Origin: Modestobacter caceresii
Lineage (GTDB): Bacteria; Actinomycetota; Actinomycetes; Mycobacteriales; Geodermatophilaceae
Assembly: GCF_000761485.1 (NCBI RefSeq)
Contig: NZ_JPMX01000091.1
Location: forward strand, 217,129 to 260,857
Reading direction: 5' to 3'
Length of the DNA stretch: 43,729 nucleotides
Shown one piece after another: positions 9,744 through 19,905 of this stretch. Within the stretch, counting starts at the first letter, position 1. Each line of letters opens with the position of its first letter. The position numbers and the translations under genes are program-made. Under the pieces are notes generated by a model. The model made no database searches. It had not been told where the DNA came from and saw only the letters and a list, made by a program, of their open reading frames with translations.

Positions 9744-10174
9744 ACCCGGAGGTGGCCCGCCTCGACGTGACGGGCGACCTGTCCATCGAGGTCGACGGTG
9801 CGCCCGTGCGGGTCACCGCCGCCGGCGGTGACGTCCACGTGGTCGCCGACGACGTCCGCGGGTTCGTGCTGGGCCTGCGGGCGGCGGCCACCGCCCGCAC
9901 CGGGACCCGGCCCGGCCGCGCCGATCTCGCCGAGCTGGCCGGCGCGCTGGCCGATGCCGGGCTCACCGCCCGGCTCGACTCACCGTCGCAGCACATCGTG
10001 ACCGTCGGCGCGGGCGTCGACTCGTCGCTCGGTGGAGCGCTGCTGGGCACCCGGCAGGCGCGCCCGGACGCCGTCGGCATCGTCCGCGCCAGCATCCGGG
10101 CCCGGGCTGTCGAGACGGCGCTGGGCGCGATGCTGCTCGCCCTCGGCTACGCGGTGGTCCGCCGCCGCAGGTGA
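9740..10174 (+). CDS. Hypothetical protein with C-terminal hydrophobic tail, 144 residues
   Basis: I do not recognise this protein. It starts within the stop of the upstream gene (ATGA overlap at 9740). The N-terminal half looks beta-rich (VARLDVTGDLSIEVDGAPVRV, DVHVVADDVRGFVLGL). The middle is helical. The C-terminus is a hydrophobic helix ending in basic residues (ETALGAMLLALGYAVVRRRR), which could be a tail anchor or an amphipathic helix. It is convergent with the S9 peptidase gene, 25 bases apart, with no clear terminator between. Confidence 0.75.
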   Translation: MNPEVARLDVTGDLSIEVDGAPVRVTAAGGDVHVVADDVRGFVLGLRAAATARTGTRPGRADLAELAGALADAGLTARLDSPSQHIVTVGAGVDSSLGGALLGTRQARPDAVGIVRASIRARAVETALGAMLLALGYAVVRRRR

Positions 10175-10199
10175 GCGGGGGCGCGGACCAGCGCGCTCC

Positions 10200-12251
10200 T
10201 CAGTCGACCCTGGTCGCCTGCACGGTCAGCGGCTCGGCCGGGTCGGGCCCGGCCGGGCCGGACCCGGCCGGAAGCGCGCCCATCGCCGGGCTGTTCTGCG
10301 GGGTCGGCAGCCAGCGGCTCCACCAGCGCAGCACGTGCTCGAGGCGCGCCCGGCGGTGCTCCGGCCGGCCGGACCGGGACAGCTCGTGCCCCTCCCCCGG
10401 GAAGAGCAGCAGCTCGGTGGGGACGTCGCGGCGCTTGAGCTCCACGTAGAGCCGGGTGCCCTGTTCCAGCGGGCAGCGCCAGTCCTCCTCCGAGTGGATC
10501 ACCATCGTGGGGGTGGTGATCCGGTGCGCCGAGGCCATCGGCGACTGCGCCGCGACGCGCTCGGGATCGGTGCCCACGTACTCGTCGGGGAAGAAGAACC
10601 CGATGTCGGAGGAGCCGACGAAGCTCACCGGGTCGTTGAAGCCCCGCTCGCTGATGCCGGCGACGAACCGATCGGTGCGGCCGAGCAGCAGCGTGGTCAT
10701 GAACCCGCCGTACGAGCCGCCCATCAGCCCGACGCGGGTGGCGTCCAGCCCCGGATCGGTCAGCGCCGCGTCGAGGAAGGCCAGCACGTCGTCGGCGTCC
10801 AGCTCGCCCATGTGCTCCTTGATCACCCGGCCGTGCGCCTGGCCGTAGCCCGACGACCCGCGGGGGTTGCACATCAGCACGGCGTAGCCGGCCTCGACGT
10901 AGGCCTGGGTCTCGTCGAACAGCGTCCAGCCGTACTGGCTGAACGGCCCGCCGTGCACGGTCAGCAGCACCGGGTGCGGCCCCGGCCCGGGCGGTGTGGT
11001 GATCCAGCCGTGCACCGGGTAGCCGTCCGGGGCGGTCGCCGTCGTCTCCCGCATCCGGTGCAGCCGGCCGGTGGCCTGCAGCGGCGCACCGAAGCCGGTG
11101 ATCAGCCGGCGCCGTCCGGGGGTGACCGCGATGAGCTCGCCCGCCGAGCGGTCGTGCGCGACGGTGGCGACGACGACGCCGCCCCCGACGGCCATCCCCC
11201 GCACCGTGTACTGCCCCTCGACCAGCACCTCGGGCTCGCCCCCGCCGAGCGGGACCCGCAGCAGCTCGACCGCGCCGCGGCGCTGGACACCGATGAGGGC
11301 GGCGCCACCGGCCACCACGGTCGCCGGGGTCTCGTCGCCGCGGTCGTGCTCCTCCGGGTCGAGCAGCGGCACCACCGGGCCACCCGCGGCGCTGACCTGC
11401 GCCAGGGTGGTGTTCCGGCCGACGAAGTCCCGGCCGAGCGGGCCCAGGTCGGGGATCGCCGAGAGGTAGATGGTGCTGCCGGTGGGATCGTCCGGGTCGT
11501 AGGCCGGGTGGCTGCACGCGGACCGGGATTCGGTGACCCGGCGCAGCCCGCTGCCGTCGGGCCGGACGACGTACACGTCGGAGACCAGGTCCAGGTCGGC
11601 GCCCTCGTGCCGCGCGGAGACGAAGGCGAGCACGGAGCCGTCCGGACGCCAGGCCACGTCGGTGTCGTCGACGTCGCCGCCGGTGACCTGGAACGGCGTG
11701 GGCTGCTCGACGGCGTCGTCGTCGGTGTCCGCGGGCAGGTCGACGACGAAGACGTGACTGCGGCGGTCGTTGGTGAAACCGATGTCGTCGGCCCGGTACT
11801 TCAGGGTGGTGATCAGCCGGGGAGGCTCCGCGCCCGGCGACACGTCCTCGTCGGTGCCGTACCGCCCCTGCTCGGGCACCCGCGCGGTGTAGGCCAGCCG
11901 GCGGGAGTCCGGCGACCACACGGGGGTGCCGGCGCCCAGGTGGTGGTCGGTCAGCCGCCGGGCCGTGCCACCGCCGGCGGGCAGCACGTGCAGCTGCGGC
12001 TTCCCCTTCGGCTCGGCTGACAGGTAGGCCAGCCAGTGGCCGTCCGGGGAGAACGCGGGTGCCGAGTCGTGGTGGCCGTGGGTGAGCGGTCGGGCCGGCG
12101 CCGAGCCGTCGGTCGGGACGGTCCACAGCTGGCTGCGGTACTCGTCGGCGTCCAGGTCCAGCCGGCTGACGGCGACGACGGCGGTCGCCCCGTCCGGGGA
12201 CACCGTGGGCACACCGGGAACGCGCAGCAGGGAGAGGTCGGTCGGCCGCAT
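10200..12251 (-). CDS. S9-family prolyl oligopeptidase-like serine peptidase
   Basis: The 683-residue protein has an N-terminal beta-propeller and a C-terminal alpha/beta hydrolase domain, the plan of acylaminoacyl-peptidases and dipeptidyl-peptidase relatives. Propeller blades show as WD40-like repeats (SPDGHWLAYLSAE, WSPDSRRLAYTAR, WRPDGSVLAFVSA). The catalytic Ser is in MGGSYGGFM, the Asp in HSEEDWRCP and the His in GEGHELSR, so the triad is intact. No signal peptide is present, so it is cytosolic. The C-terminal tail is Pro/Gly-rich. The ATG at 12251 begins MRPTDLSLLRVPG and lies 7 bases after TAGCGT. The same phase stays open upstream through the MFS gene on the same strand, which is not a fusion. 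Confidence 0.94.
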   Translation of the reverse strand: MRPTDLSLLRVPGVPTVSPDGATAVVAVSRLDLDADEYRSQLWTVPTDGSAPARPLTHGHHDSAPAFSPDGHWLAYLSAEPKGKPQLHVLPAGGGTARRLTDHHLGAGTPVWSPDSRRLAYTARVPEQGRYGTDEDVSPGAEPPRLITTLKYRADDIGFTNDRRSHVFVVDLPADTDDDAVEQPTPFQVTGGDVDDTDVAWRPDGSVLAFVSARHEGADLDLVSDVYVVRPDGSGLRRVTESRSACSHPAYDPDDPTGSTIYLSAIPDLGPLGRDFVGRNTTLAQVSAAGGPVVPLLDPEEHDRGDETPATVVAGGAALIGVQRRGAVELLRVPLGGGEPEVLVEGQYTVRGMAVGGGVVVATVAHDRSAGELIAVTPGRRRLITGFGAPLQATGRLHRMRETTATAPDGYPVHGWITTPPGPGPHPVLLTVHGGPFSQYGWTLFDETQAYVEAGYAVLMCNPRGSSGYGQAHGRVIKEHMGELDADDVLAFLDAALTDPGLDATRVGLMGGSYGGFMTTLLLGRTDRFVAGISERGFNDPVSFVGSSDIGFFFPDEYVGTDPERVAAQSPMASAHRITTPTMVIHSEEDWRCPLEQGTRLYVELKRRDVPTELLLFPGEGHELSRSGRPEHRRARLEHVLRWWSRWLPTPQNSPAMGALPAGSGPAGPDPAEPLTVQATRVD

Positions 12252-12258
12252 GCCGGGC

Positions 12259-12264
12259 ACGCTA
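12259..12264 (-). promoter_or_regulatory. -10-like TAGCGT for the S9 peptidase gene
   Basis: TAGCGT, 7 bases (GCCCGGC), then ATG at 12251; no Shine-Dalgarno. Confidence 0.5.
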
Positions 12265-12298
12265 GCCCAGCGCACGGCGGCGCAGATGGTGAGCCCCG

Positions 12299-13636
12299 CT
12301 AAGGGGTGAGCGCTCCCGGGTCGCGCCGTTCCGCCCGGATGCTGCGGGCCAGGCCCAGCGCACCGAACAGCGGCAGTGCGGCGAGCAGCAGCAGACTGCG
12401 GTCCAGCCCGAGCACCTCGCCCGCACCGCCGACCACCGCCGACCCCACCCCGCCGCCCACCAGGAAGACCAGCGTGGCGATGCCCAGCGCGACGCCGCGC
12501 ACCTCGTCGGGGACGGCGCCGCCGACCGCGGCCATCAGTGCCGGCTGGCCGAGCCCGAAGGCGACCGTCACCAGGACGACGGCCGTCACCAGGCCGGGGG
12601 CGGAACCAGCGCTGGCACCGAGCGCAGCGACCAGCAGCGCGACGGTCGCGATGACCCCGGAGATGGCCAGCGACCGGGCGGGGCCGAGCCGGGCCAGCAG
12701 CGGGCCGGCGAGCCGCGGGGCGAGGAAGCCGGTGACCGCGCTGGGCACCAGCGCCAGGCCGATGTGCAGCGGCGTCCACCCCTCGCCCGCGAGCACGGCG
12801 GGGACGGCGATCAGCAGCGCGAACCAGGCGGCCGGGACGGCCGAGGCGGCCAGCGCACTGCGGACCACCACCGGCTCCCGGAGGACGGCCGTGGGCAGGA
12901 AGCCCTCCGGCCGGCGGCGCACCTGCGCGGCGACCGCCGGGACGCCCAGCCCCAGCAGCGCGGCACCGACGGCGGCGATCACCACCCCGGAGGCCGGGGA
13001 CTGCACGAGCAGCACCAGACCGGCGGCGGTGCCGGCGACCAGGACCGCGCCCAGCACGTCCAGCCGGGCACCGGTGCCCACGGCGGGGACCGAGCGCCAC
13101 AGCACCGGCACCAGCAGCAACCCGAGCGCCGGCAGCACCACGACCGCCCGCCAGCTGGCGACGTCGGCGACCAGCCCACCGACCAACGGCCCCAGGGCGC
13201 TGACCGCCGCCGCGGTGCCGGCGACCTTGCCCAGCGCGGCGGTCCGCACTGCTCCCTCGTACCGCGCGCTGACGATCGCCATGCCGAGCACCGGGACCGC
13301 AGCCGCACCGAGGCCCTGGAGGACGCGGGCACCCAGCAGCACCGGGTAGCTGGGGGCCAGGCCGCCGAGCACCGCCCCGGCGGTCATCAGGGCCACGCCG
13401 ACGACCAGCGGCAGCCGGATTCCGGCCAGGTCGGCGATCCGGCCGTACACGGCGGTCGCCACGGCCAGCATCAGCGCGTAGAGGCTGATCACCCAGGAGA
13501 CGCCGCCGGTGGTCAGGTCGAGGTCGGCGGCGATGGCCGGCAGCGTGACCGCGACCGCAGCACTGCCCATGCCGGCGAGCCCGAAGAGGACCCCGACCAG
13601 GCCGGCGACGCGGCCGGCGTCGGTCGGGGGGCTCAT
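12299..13636 (-). CDS. MFS transporter, drug-efflux type
   Basis: This is a polytopic membrane protein of 445 residues, almost wholly hydrophobic, with about 12 predicted helices. The loop 2-3 motif is GRIADLAGIRLPLVVG. Helix 4 contains ARVLQGLGAAAVPVLGMAIV, resembling the R-x-x-x-G of drug:H+ antiporters. It most resembles DHA-type multidrug efflux proteins; the substrate is unknown. The short charged C-terminus (SIRAERRDPGALTP) is cytosolic. The ATG at 13636 is preceded on its strand by TTGGCT at the leaderless distance, a weak fit. It is divergent from the amidohydrolase gene. In M. tuberculosis an efflux MFS gene also lies between uvrA and uvrB (from memory), so this may be an ancestral neighbour. 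Confidence 0.9.
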   Translation of the reverse strand: MSPPTDAGRVAGLVGVLFGLAGMGSAAVAVTLPAIAADLDLTTGGVSWVISLYALMLAVATAVYGRIADLAGIRLPLVVGVALMTAGAVLGGLAPSYPVLLGARVLQGLGAAAVPVLGMAIVSARYEGAVRTAALGKVAGTAAAVSALGPLVGGLVADVASWRAVVVLPALGLLLVPVLWRSVPAVGTGARLDVLGAVLVAGTAAGLVLLVQSPASGVVIAAVGAALLGLGVPAVAAQVRRRPEGFLPTAVLREPVVVRSALAASAVPAAWFALLIAVPAVLAGEGWTPLHIGLALVPSAVTGFLAPRLAGPLLARLGPARSLAISGVIATVALLVAALGASAGSAPGLVTAVVLVTVAFGLGQPALMAAVGGAVPDEVRGVALGIATLVFLVGGGVGSAVVGGAGEVLGLDRSLLLLAALPLFGALGLARSIRAERRDPGALTP

Positions 13637-13706
13637 GACCGGGAGCCAACCACGCGCCGACCCGACCTCCCCCGCCGCACGGTCCTGCGGCCCACTGACG
13701 GATCGC

Positions 13707-13712
13707 TAGTGT
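13707..13712 (+). promoter_or_regulatory. -10-like TAGTGT for the amidohydrolase gene
   Basis: TAGTGT, 7 bases (GACCCGG), then ATG at 13720. It supports the ATG over an in-frame GTG at 13711 that would fall inside the hexamer. Confidence 0.55.
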
Positions 13713-13719
13713 GACCCGG

Positions 13720-14964
13720 ATGACACGACGGGTGTTCGCCGGTGGCCAGGTGTTCGACGGCACGGGCGGGCCCGCTGCCCGCGCCGACGTCCTCGTGGAG
13801 GACGGCCGCGTCCTGGACGTCGGCACGGGGCTGGACGGCGACGAGGTCGTCGACTGCGCCGGCACCACCGTGCTGCCGGGCCTCTTCGACTGCCACGTGC
13901 ACGTCATGCTCAGCGGCGTCGACATGCTGCGGCTGCTGCAGACGCCGTTCAGCTACGGCTTCTACGAGGCGGTGCACAACCTCCGCCGCACCCTGGCGCT
14001 GGGCATCACCTCGGTGCGGGACGCCGGCGGTGCCGACCTGGGAGTGGCCCAGGCCGTGCGCGACGGGCTGATCGCCGGGCCGCGGATGCAGATCGCGATC
14101 AGCATGCTGTCCCAGACGGGTGGGCACGGCGACGGCTGGCACGTCTGCGGCGCCGAGGTACCGCTGATGGGGCCGCACCCCGGGCGGCCGGGCACCGTCG
14201 TGGACGGCGCCGACGAGATGCGCCGCACCGTGCGCGAGCTGCTGCGCGCCGGCGCCGACGTGCTCAAGGTGGCCACCAGTGGCGGCGTCCTCTCCGCCCG
14301 GGACGACCCGCGGCACCCGCACTTCCGGCCGGCCGAGCTCGACGTGCTCGTCGAGGAGGCGGTGGCGGCCGGAGTGCACGTGATGGCGCACGCGCAGGGC
14401 GCGGAGGGGATCAAGGCCGCCGTCCGGGCCGGGATCCGCTCGATCGAGCACGGCATCTACCTCGACGACGAGGCGATCGACCTGATGCTGACCCACGGGA
14501 CGTGGCTGGTGCCCACCCTCGCCGCGCCCCGGGCGGTGCTCACCGCCGTCGCCGCGGGGGCGTCGCTGCCCGAGGCCGTGATCGAGAAGGCGCGCGCGGT
14601 GCAGTCGGTGCACGACGAGTCCGTCCGCCGGGCGGTCGAGGCCGGGGTTAAGGTCGCGATGGGGACCGACAGCGGAGTGGGCCCGCACGGCGACAACCTC
14701 TCCGAGCTCGGCCTGATGGTCGGCTGCGGGATGACCGCGGACCAGGCCTGGCACGCCGCGACGCTGTCGGCCGCCGAACTGCTGGGCGTCGACGGCGAGC
14801 TGGGCAGCCTGCAGCCCGGCAAGCGGGCCGACCTGGTGGTCCTGGACGGCGACGCGGGCGACCTCACCGGCCTGGCCGGGCGGGTGCGCGAGGTGTGGCG
14901 GGACGGCGTCCTGGTCGCCGTCGGCGGCTCGACCGTCGAGCCGGGGACGATCCCGCCCCGCTGA
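13720..14964 (+). CDS. Metal-dependent amidohydrolase (imidazolonepropionase / Xaa-Pro dipeptidase type)
   Basis: The 414-residue amidohydrolase has a small beta domain around a TIM barrel. The metal motif DCHVHV has H59 and H61. The likely carbamylated Lys is in VLKVATSGG, with further His ligands in MAHAQG and SIEHGIYLD. The catalytic Asp is in MGTDSGVGPHG. The C-terminal GSLQPGKRADLVVLDGD closes the composite domain as in imidazolonepropionase-like enzymes. The exact substrate is unknown; members include prolidases and organophosphate acid hydrolases. The ATG at 13720 follows TAGTGT by 7 bases; GTG at 13711 would add three residues. It ends before a strong hairpin facing the TerC genes. 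Confidence 0.93.
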   Translation: MTRRVFAGGQVFDGTGGPAARADVLVEDGRVLDVGTGLDGDEVVDCAGTTVLPGLFDCHVHVMLSGVDMLRLLQTPFSYGFYEAVHNLRRTLALGITSVRDAGGADLGVAQAVRDGLIAGPRMQIAISMLSQTGGHGDGWHVCGAEVPLMGPHPGRPGTVVDGADEMRRTVRELLRAGADVLKVATSGGVLSARDDPRHPHFRPAELDVLVEEAVAAGVHVMAHAQGAEGIKAAVRAGIRSIEHGIYLDDEAIDLMLTHGTWLVPTLAAPRAVLTAVAAGASLPEAVIEKARAVQSVHDESVRRAVEAGVKVAMGTDSGVGPHGDNLSELGLMVGCGMTADQAWHAATLSAAELLGVDGELGSLQPGKRADLVVLDGDAGDLTGLAGRVREVWRDGVLVAVGGSTVEPGTIPPR

Positions 14965-14969
14965 CCACA

Positions 14970-15001
14970 CGGCGGCGGCCCGGGAGGCCGGGCCGCCGCC
15001 G
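14970..15001. terminator. GC hairpin between convergent amidohydrolase and TerC genes
   Basis: A 14-bp perfect stem (arms 14970-14983 and 14988-15001) with a GAGG loop lies 5 bases past the stop at 14964 and 3 bases before the TerC stop. It has no T tract; it is probably bidirectional. Confidence 0.7.
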
Positions 15002-15004
15002 CGC

Positions 15005-16102
15005 TCAGCTGGTGCGGTGGGGGTCCTCGCCGGTGGCGGCGCGGGCGCGCTGCTCGTCCTCGGTCAGCGCGCCGGGCCGGCCGGGCTCACCGGTGTCGGT
15101 GACGGCCGGGTCGATCGCGGCACCCTCGGCGTCGGGCACCTCGCCGCGGGTCTTGATCAGGCTGGCCACGGTGGCGACCAGCAGGACCACCAGGATGACC
15201 GTCAGCGACAGCCAGGTCGGGATCGCCGGGATGCTCTCCAGCGGCTCACGCTCGCCGGCGAAGGGGTACTGGTTCTCGTGCAGTGCCTCGAGGATCAGCT
15301 TGACGCCGATGAAGGCCAGGATGACGGCCAGCCCCAGGGACAGGTAGACCAGGCGCTTGAGCAGACCGCCGAGCAGGAAGTACAGCTGACGGAGGCCCAT
15401 CAGCGCGAAGATGTTCGCGGTGAAGACGATGAACGGTTCGCGGGTCAGCCCGAAGATCGCGGGGATGCTGTCCAGCGCGAACAGCAGGTCGGTCGTGCCC
15501 AGTGCCAGGAACACCACGATCATCGGCGTCCACAGCTTCTTGCCGTCCTGGACGACGCGGATCTTGCTGTCGTGGAAGTCCTGGGTCATCGGCAGGACCT
15601 TGCGCATCCGCCGGATCAGGCCGTTCTCCTCGTAGTCCTCGTCCTCCTCGCGGTGCCGGACCAGGTTGATCGCCGTGTAGACGAGGAACGCACCGAAGAG
15701 GAAGAAGACCCAGATGAACCGCTCGATGACGGCGGCGCCGGCGAGGATGAAGAGGCCTCGCAGCACCAGCGCGATGATGATCCCGACCATCAGGACCTCT
15801 TGCTGGAGCTTCCGGGGCACCCGGAAGCGGGCCATGATGATCACGAAGACGAACAGGTTGTCGACCGAGAGCGAGTACTCGGTCAACCAGCCGGCGTAGA
15901 ACTCGGTGGCGAACTGCCCGTTGGTCACCGCCAGCACGATCCCGCCGAAGGCCAGCGCCAGGGCCACGTAGAAGACCACCCACGCCGTCGCCTCCTTGAC
16001 GGAGGGCTCGTGCGGACGACGGACGACGAGGGCGAGGTCGGCGAGCAGCAGGACGGTGAGCCCCACGAACGTCGAGATCTCGAACCAGACGGGGAGCTCC
16101 AC
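15005..16102 (-). CDS. TerC-family integral membrane protein, copy 2 (downstream)
   Basis: The TerC/Alx family protein has 365 residues. About eight or nine helices are evident. The two acidic family motifs are SLSVDNLFVFVIIMARF and TDLLFALDSIPAIFG. A hydrophilic cytosolic loop (RHREEDEDYEEN...MTQDFHDSKIRV) separates the halves, and an acidic, disordered tail of about 50 residues ends the protein. TerC relatives export manganese or supply it to exported enzymes. The GTG at 16102 lies 8 bases after TAGAGT, indicating its own leaderless promoter. It lies 113 bases downstream of its paralogue on the same strand with a hairpin between, so it may be both co-transcribed and separately expressed. 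It lacks the riboswitch leader of its neighbour. Confidence 0.93.
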   Translation of the reverse strand: MELPVWFEISTFVGLTVLLLADLALVVRRPHEPSVKEATAWVVFYVALALAFGGIVLAVTNGQFATEFYAGWLTEYSLSVDNLFVFVIIMARFRVPRKLQQEVLMVGIIIALVLRGLFILAGAAVIERFIWVFFLFGAFLVYTAINLVRHREEDEDYEENGLIRRMRKVLPMTQDFHDSKIRVVQDGKKLWTPMIVVFLALGTTDLLFALDSIPAIFGLTREPFIVFTANIFALMGLRQLYFLLGGLLKRLVYLSLGLAVILAFIGVKLILEALHENQYPFAGEREPLESIPAIPTWLSLTVILVVLLVATVASLIKTRGEVPDAEGAAIDPAVTDTGEPGRPGALTEDEQRARAATGEDPHRTS

Positions 16103-16110
16103 GTACCGGC

Positions 16111-16116
16111 ACTCTA
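16111..16116 (-). promoter_or_regulatory. -10-like TAGAGT for the second TerC gene
   Basis: TAGAGT, 8 bases (GCCGGTAC), then GTG at 16102. Confidence 0.45.
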
Positions 16117-16170
16117 CGGGTTCGTTGCCTCGTGCATCGGTCGACGACCCGTGTCCCCGGCCGCTGTGGC

Positions 16171-16208
16171 GCGGGGCCAGGGGCGACGTTCGTCACCCCC
16201 GGCCCCGC
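16171..16208 (-). terminator. Hairpin between the two TerC genes
   Basis: GCGGGGCC at 16171-16178 pairs with GGCCCCGC at 16201-16208. The interior also pairs in part (GGGG/CCCC, GAC/GTC around GTTC). It starts about 8 bases beyond the upstream TerC stop. There is no T tract. Confidence 0.6.
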
Positions 16209-16215
16209 GCCGCGC

Positions 16216-17340
16216 TCAGTCGGTGCGCGACTCCGGCCGGCTCACCGGCACCTCGCGCGGGTCGGCCGGCGCCTCGGCCGTGTCGGCGCCCGGGTCGCCC
16301 GGTGCGCCGATGTGCCGCCCGGCGCTGTCGGCCCCCGGCTCCCCGGCGCCGCGCTCCGCGCGCCGCTGGGCGTCCTTCTTGTTCTTCCGCAGGCTCGCCC
16401 AGGTGGTCACCAGCAGGGTCACCAGGATGACCAGCAGCGACAGCCAGGTCGGGATCTCCGGGACCAGGGTGACGTGCTCGCCGCCGTTGATGAACGGCAG
16501 CGTGTTCTCGTGCAGCGCGTGGATCAGCAGCTTGATGCCGATGAACCCGAGGATGACCGACAGGCCGTAGGCGAGGTACACGAGCTTGTCGAGCAGTCCG
16601 TCGATGAGGAAGAACAGCTGGCGCAGACCCAGCAGGGCGAACGCGTTCGCGGTGAAGACCAGGTAGGTCTCCTGGGTGAGACCGAAGATCGCCGGGATCG
16701 AGTCGACGGCGAAGAGGATGTCGGCGCTGCCGATGGCGATCAGCGCGATCATCAAGGGGGTGATGAACCGCTTCCCCTTGATCTTCGTGACCAGGCGGTC
16801 GGAGTGGTACTCCTCGGTCGTCGGGAGCACCTTGCGGGTCAGCCGCAGGACCGAGTTCTCCTTGAACTCCTCCTCGTCGTCGTGACCGCCACTGCGGGCC
16901 TGGGCGATCGCGGTCCAGATGAGGAAGCCGCCGAAGATGTAGAAGACCCAGCTGAAGTTCTCGATGGCCGCGGCCCCGAGGAAGATGAAGATCGTCCGCA
17001 GCACGAGCGCGAAGGCGATGCCGAACAGCAGGACCTTCTGCTGCAGCTCACGCGGTACGGCGAAGCTGGCCATGATCAGCACGAAGACGAACAGGTTGTC
17101 GACCGAGAGGCTCTTCTCGGTGACCCAGCCGGCGAAGTACTCACCGGCGTAGGTGCCGCCCCAGAAGACGAGCACCACCAGCCCGAACAGGAGGGCGATG
17201 GCGATGTAGACCGCCGACCAGGTGCCGGATTCCTTCAGGGTCGGCGCGTGCGGCGTGCGCACGTGGCCGAAGAAGTCGAAGACGAGCATCCCGATGATCG
17301 CAGCCACCGTGATGCCCCACACCCACAGGGGGACGTCCAT
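16216..17340 (-). CDS. TerC-family membrane protein, copy 1, under manganese riboswitch
   Basis: The TerC/Alx/YkoY-like protein has 374 residues. The N-terminus is a helix (VWGITVAAIIGMLVFDFF). Acidic transport motifs are SLSVDNLFVFVLIMASF and ADILFAVDSIPAIFG, the central loop is acidic (GGHDDEEEFKEN), and the tail is long, charged and disordered. Manganese efflux, or supply to exported enzymes, is known for this family and is supported here by a yybP-ykoY type leader. The ATG at 17340 has a strong Shine-Dalgarno, GGAGGAAA, unlike the leaderless genes around it, which fits translational control. It is downstream of uvrB on the same strand. It is paralogous to the next gene, with much the same order of motifs; their tails differ. 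Confidence 0.95.
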   Translation of the reverse strand: MDVPLWVWGITVAAIIGMLVFDFFGHVRTPHAPTLKESGTWSAVYIAIALLFGLVVLVFWGGTYAGEYFAGWVTEKSLSVDNLFVFVLIMASFAVPRELQQKVLLFGIAFALVLRTIFIFLGAAAIENFSWVFYIFGGFLIWTAIAQARSGGHDDEEEFKENSVLRLTRKVLPTTEEYHSDRLVTKIKGKRFITPLMIALIAIGSADILFAVDSIPAIFGLTQETYLVFTANAFALLGLRQLFFLIDGLLDKLVYLAYGLSVILGFIGIKLLIHALHENTLPFINGGEHVTLVPEIPTWLSLLVILVTLLVTTWASLRKNKKDAQRRAERGAGEPGADSAGRHIGAPGDPGADTAEAPADPREVPVSRPESRTD

Positions 17341-17372
17341 GCATTTCCTCCGGTCGTCTGGCTCATGTCAGC

Positions 17373-17476
17373 ACCGGAGGTCTCTCCCACCGACCCGCCA
17401 GGCGGGTCGGCCGGCAGCGCCGGGGACCGTGGGATCCCGTGTTGACGACACTGCCGCGGGCGGGATACTCCCCTCC
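17373..17476 (-). promoter_or_regulatory. Manganese riboswitch, yybP-ykoY class, upstream of TerC
   Basis: Read on the minus strand, GGAGG (17476-17472) opens a stem closed by CCTCC (17380-17376). Inside are the segments GGGGAGTA (17473-17466) and TGTCGTCAACAC (17450-17439), which I recall as the yybP-ykoY core. A helix GGCAG/CTGCC also forms, as does a 10-bp-arm hairpin at 17410-17390. CCTCCGGT (17380-17373) is the exact complement of ACCGGAGG (17354-17347), which contains the TerC Shine-Dalgarno. CCTCC can therefore either close the aptamer or mask the ribosome site, a translational ON switch for Mn2+. yybP-ykoY leaders are known to control TerC/Alx/YkoY genes. The identification is from memory of the consensus; a covariance search would settle it. 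Confidence 0.78.
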
Positions 17477-17566
17477 ACGTGGGGCCTGCCCGGTCCGGCG
17501 CGGCAACGCACCGACCCCGGCGGTCCAGGTCCCAGGGTCCCCTACGAACGACCGCCCCGCAGAGTT

Positions 17567-17612
17567 CCCGCGGACGGCGATGACCTGTGCCCGCGGACGG
17601 CGAGGACTTGGG
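17567..17612. repeat. 23-bp tandem duplication after uvrB
   Basis: Two adjacent 23-bp units (17567-17589 and 17590-17612), both starting CCCGCGGACGGCGA, match at 20 of 23 positions. They sit just past the uvrB stop, upstream of the TerC leader. Confidence 0.8.
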
Positions 17613-17619
17613 CACCGGC

Positions 17620-19752
<2,133 letters not shown>

Positions 19753-19759
19753 GCCGACG

Positions 19760-19765
19760 ACGGTA
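19760..19765 (-). promoter_or_regulatory. -10-like TACCGT, probable leaderless promoter of uvrB
   Basis: TACCGT, 7 bases (CGTCGGC), then GTG at 19752. It decides the start codon within a long open frame. Confidence 0.55.
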
Positions 19766-19876
19766 CGACGGGCCTGTGACAGAAGTGGCCGGAGCGGCCC
19801 CGGGCCGGCGGCCCCGTCGGGATGGGCCGCACGGGACACGTGGGACGACTGATCGGCCGGCCGTCGCCGTGGGGAG

Positions 19877-19905
19877 TTGTCGACACGCCGACGTACCCCT
19901 AGCGT
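19877..19905 (+). promoter_or_regulatory. Sigma-70-like promoter facing treX
   Basis: TTGTCG (19877-19882), 17 bases, TAGCGT (19900-19905). The start site would be near 19912, giving treX a leader of about 420 bases. No start codon follows at the leaderless distance. Confidence 0.4.

Noticed and set aside
10200-13925. Apparent 1241-residue fusion of S9 peptidase with upstream sequence
   Set aside because: The upstream part is out-of-frame MFS sequence; the peptidase family start is at 12251 with a promoter element.
17442-17469. Plus-strand promoter TTGACG-N16-GATACT
   Set aside because: Both hexamers are complements of conserved riboswitch segments on the minus strand, and no gene follows on the plus strand.
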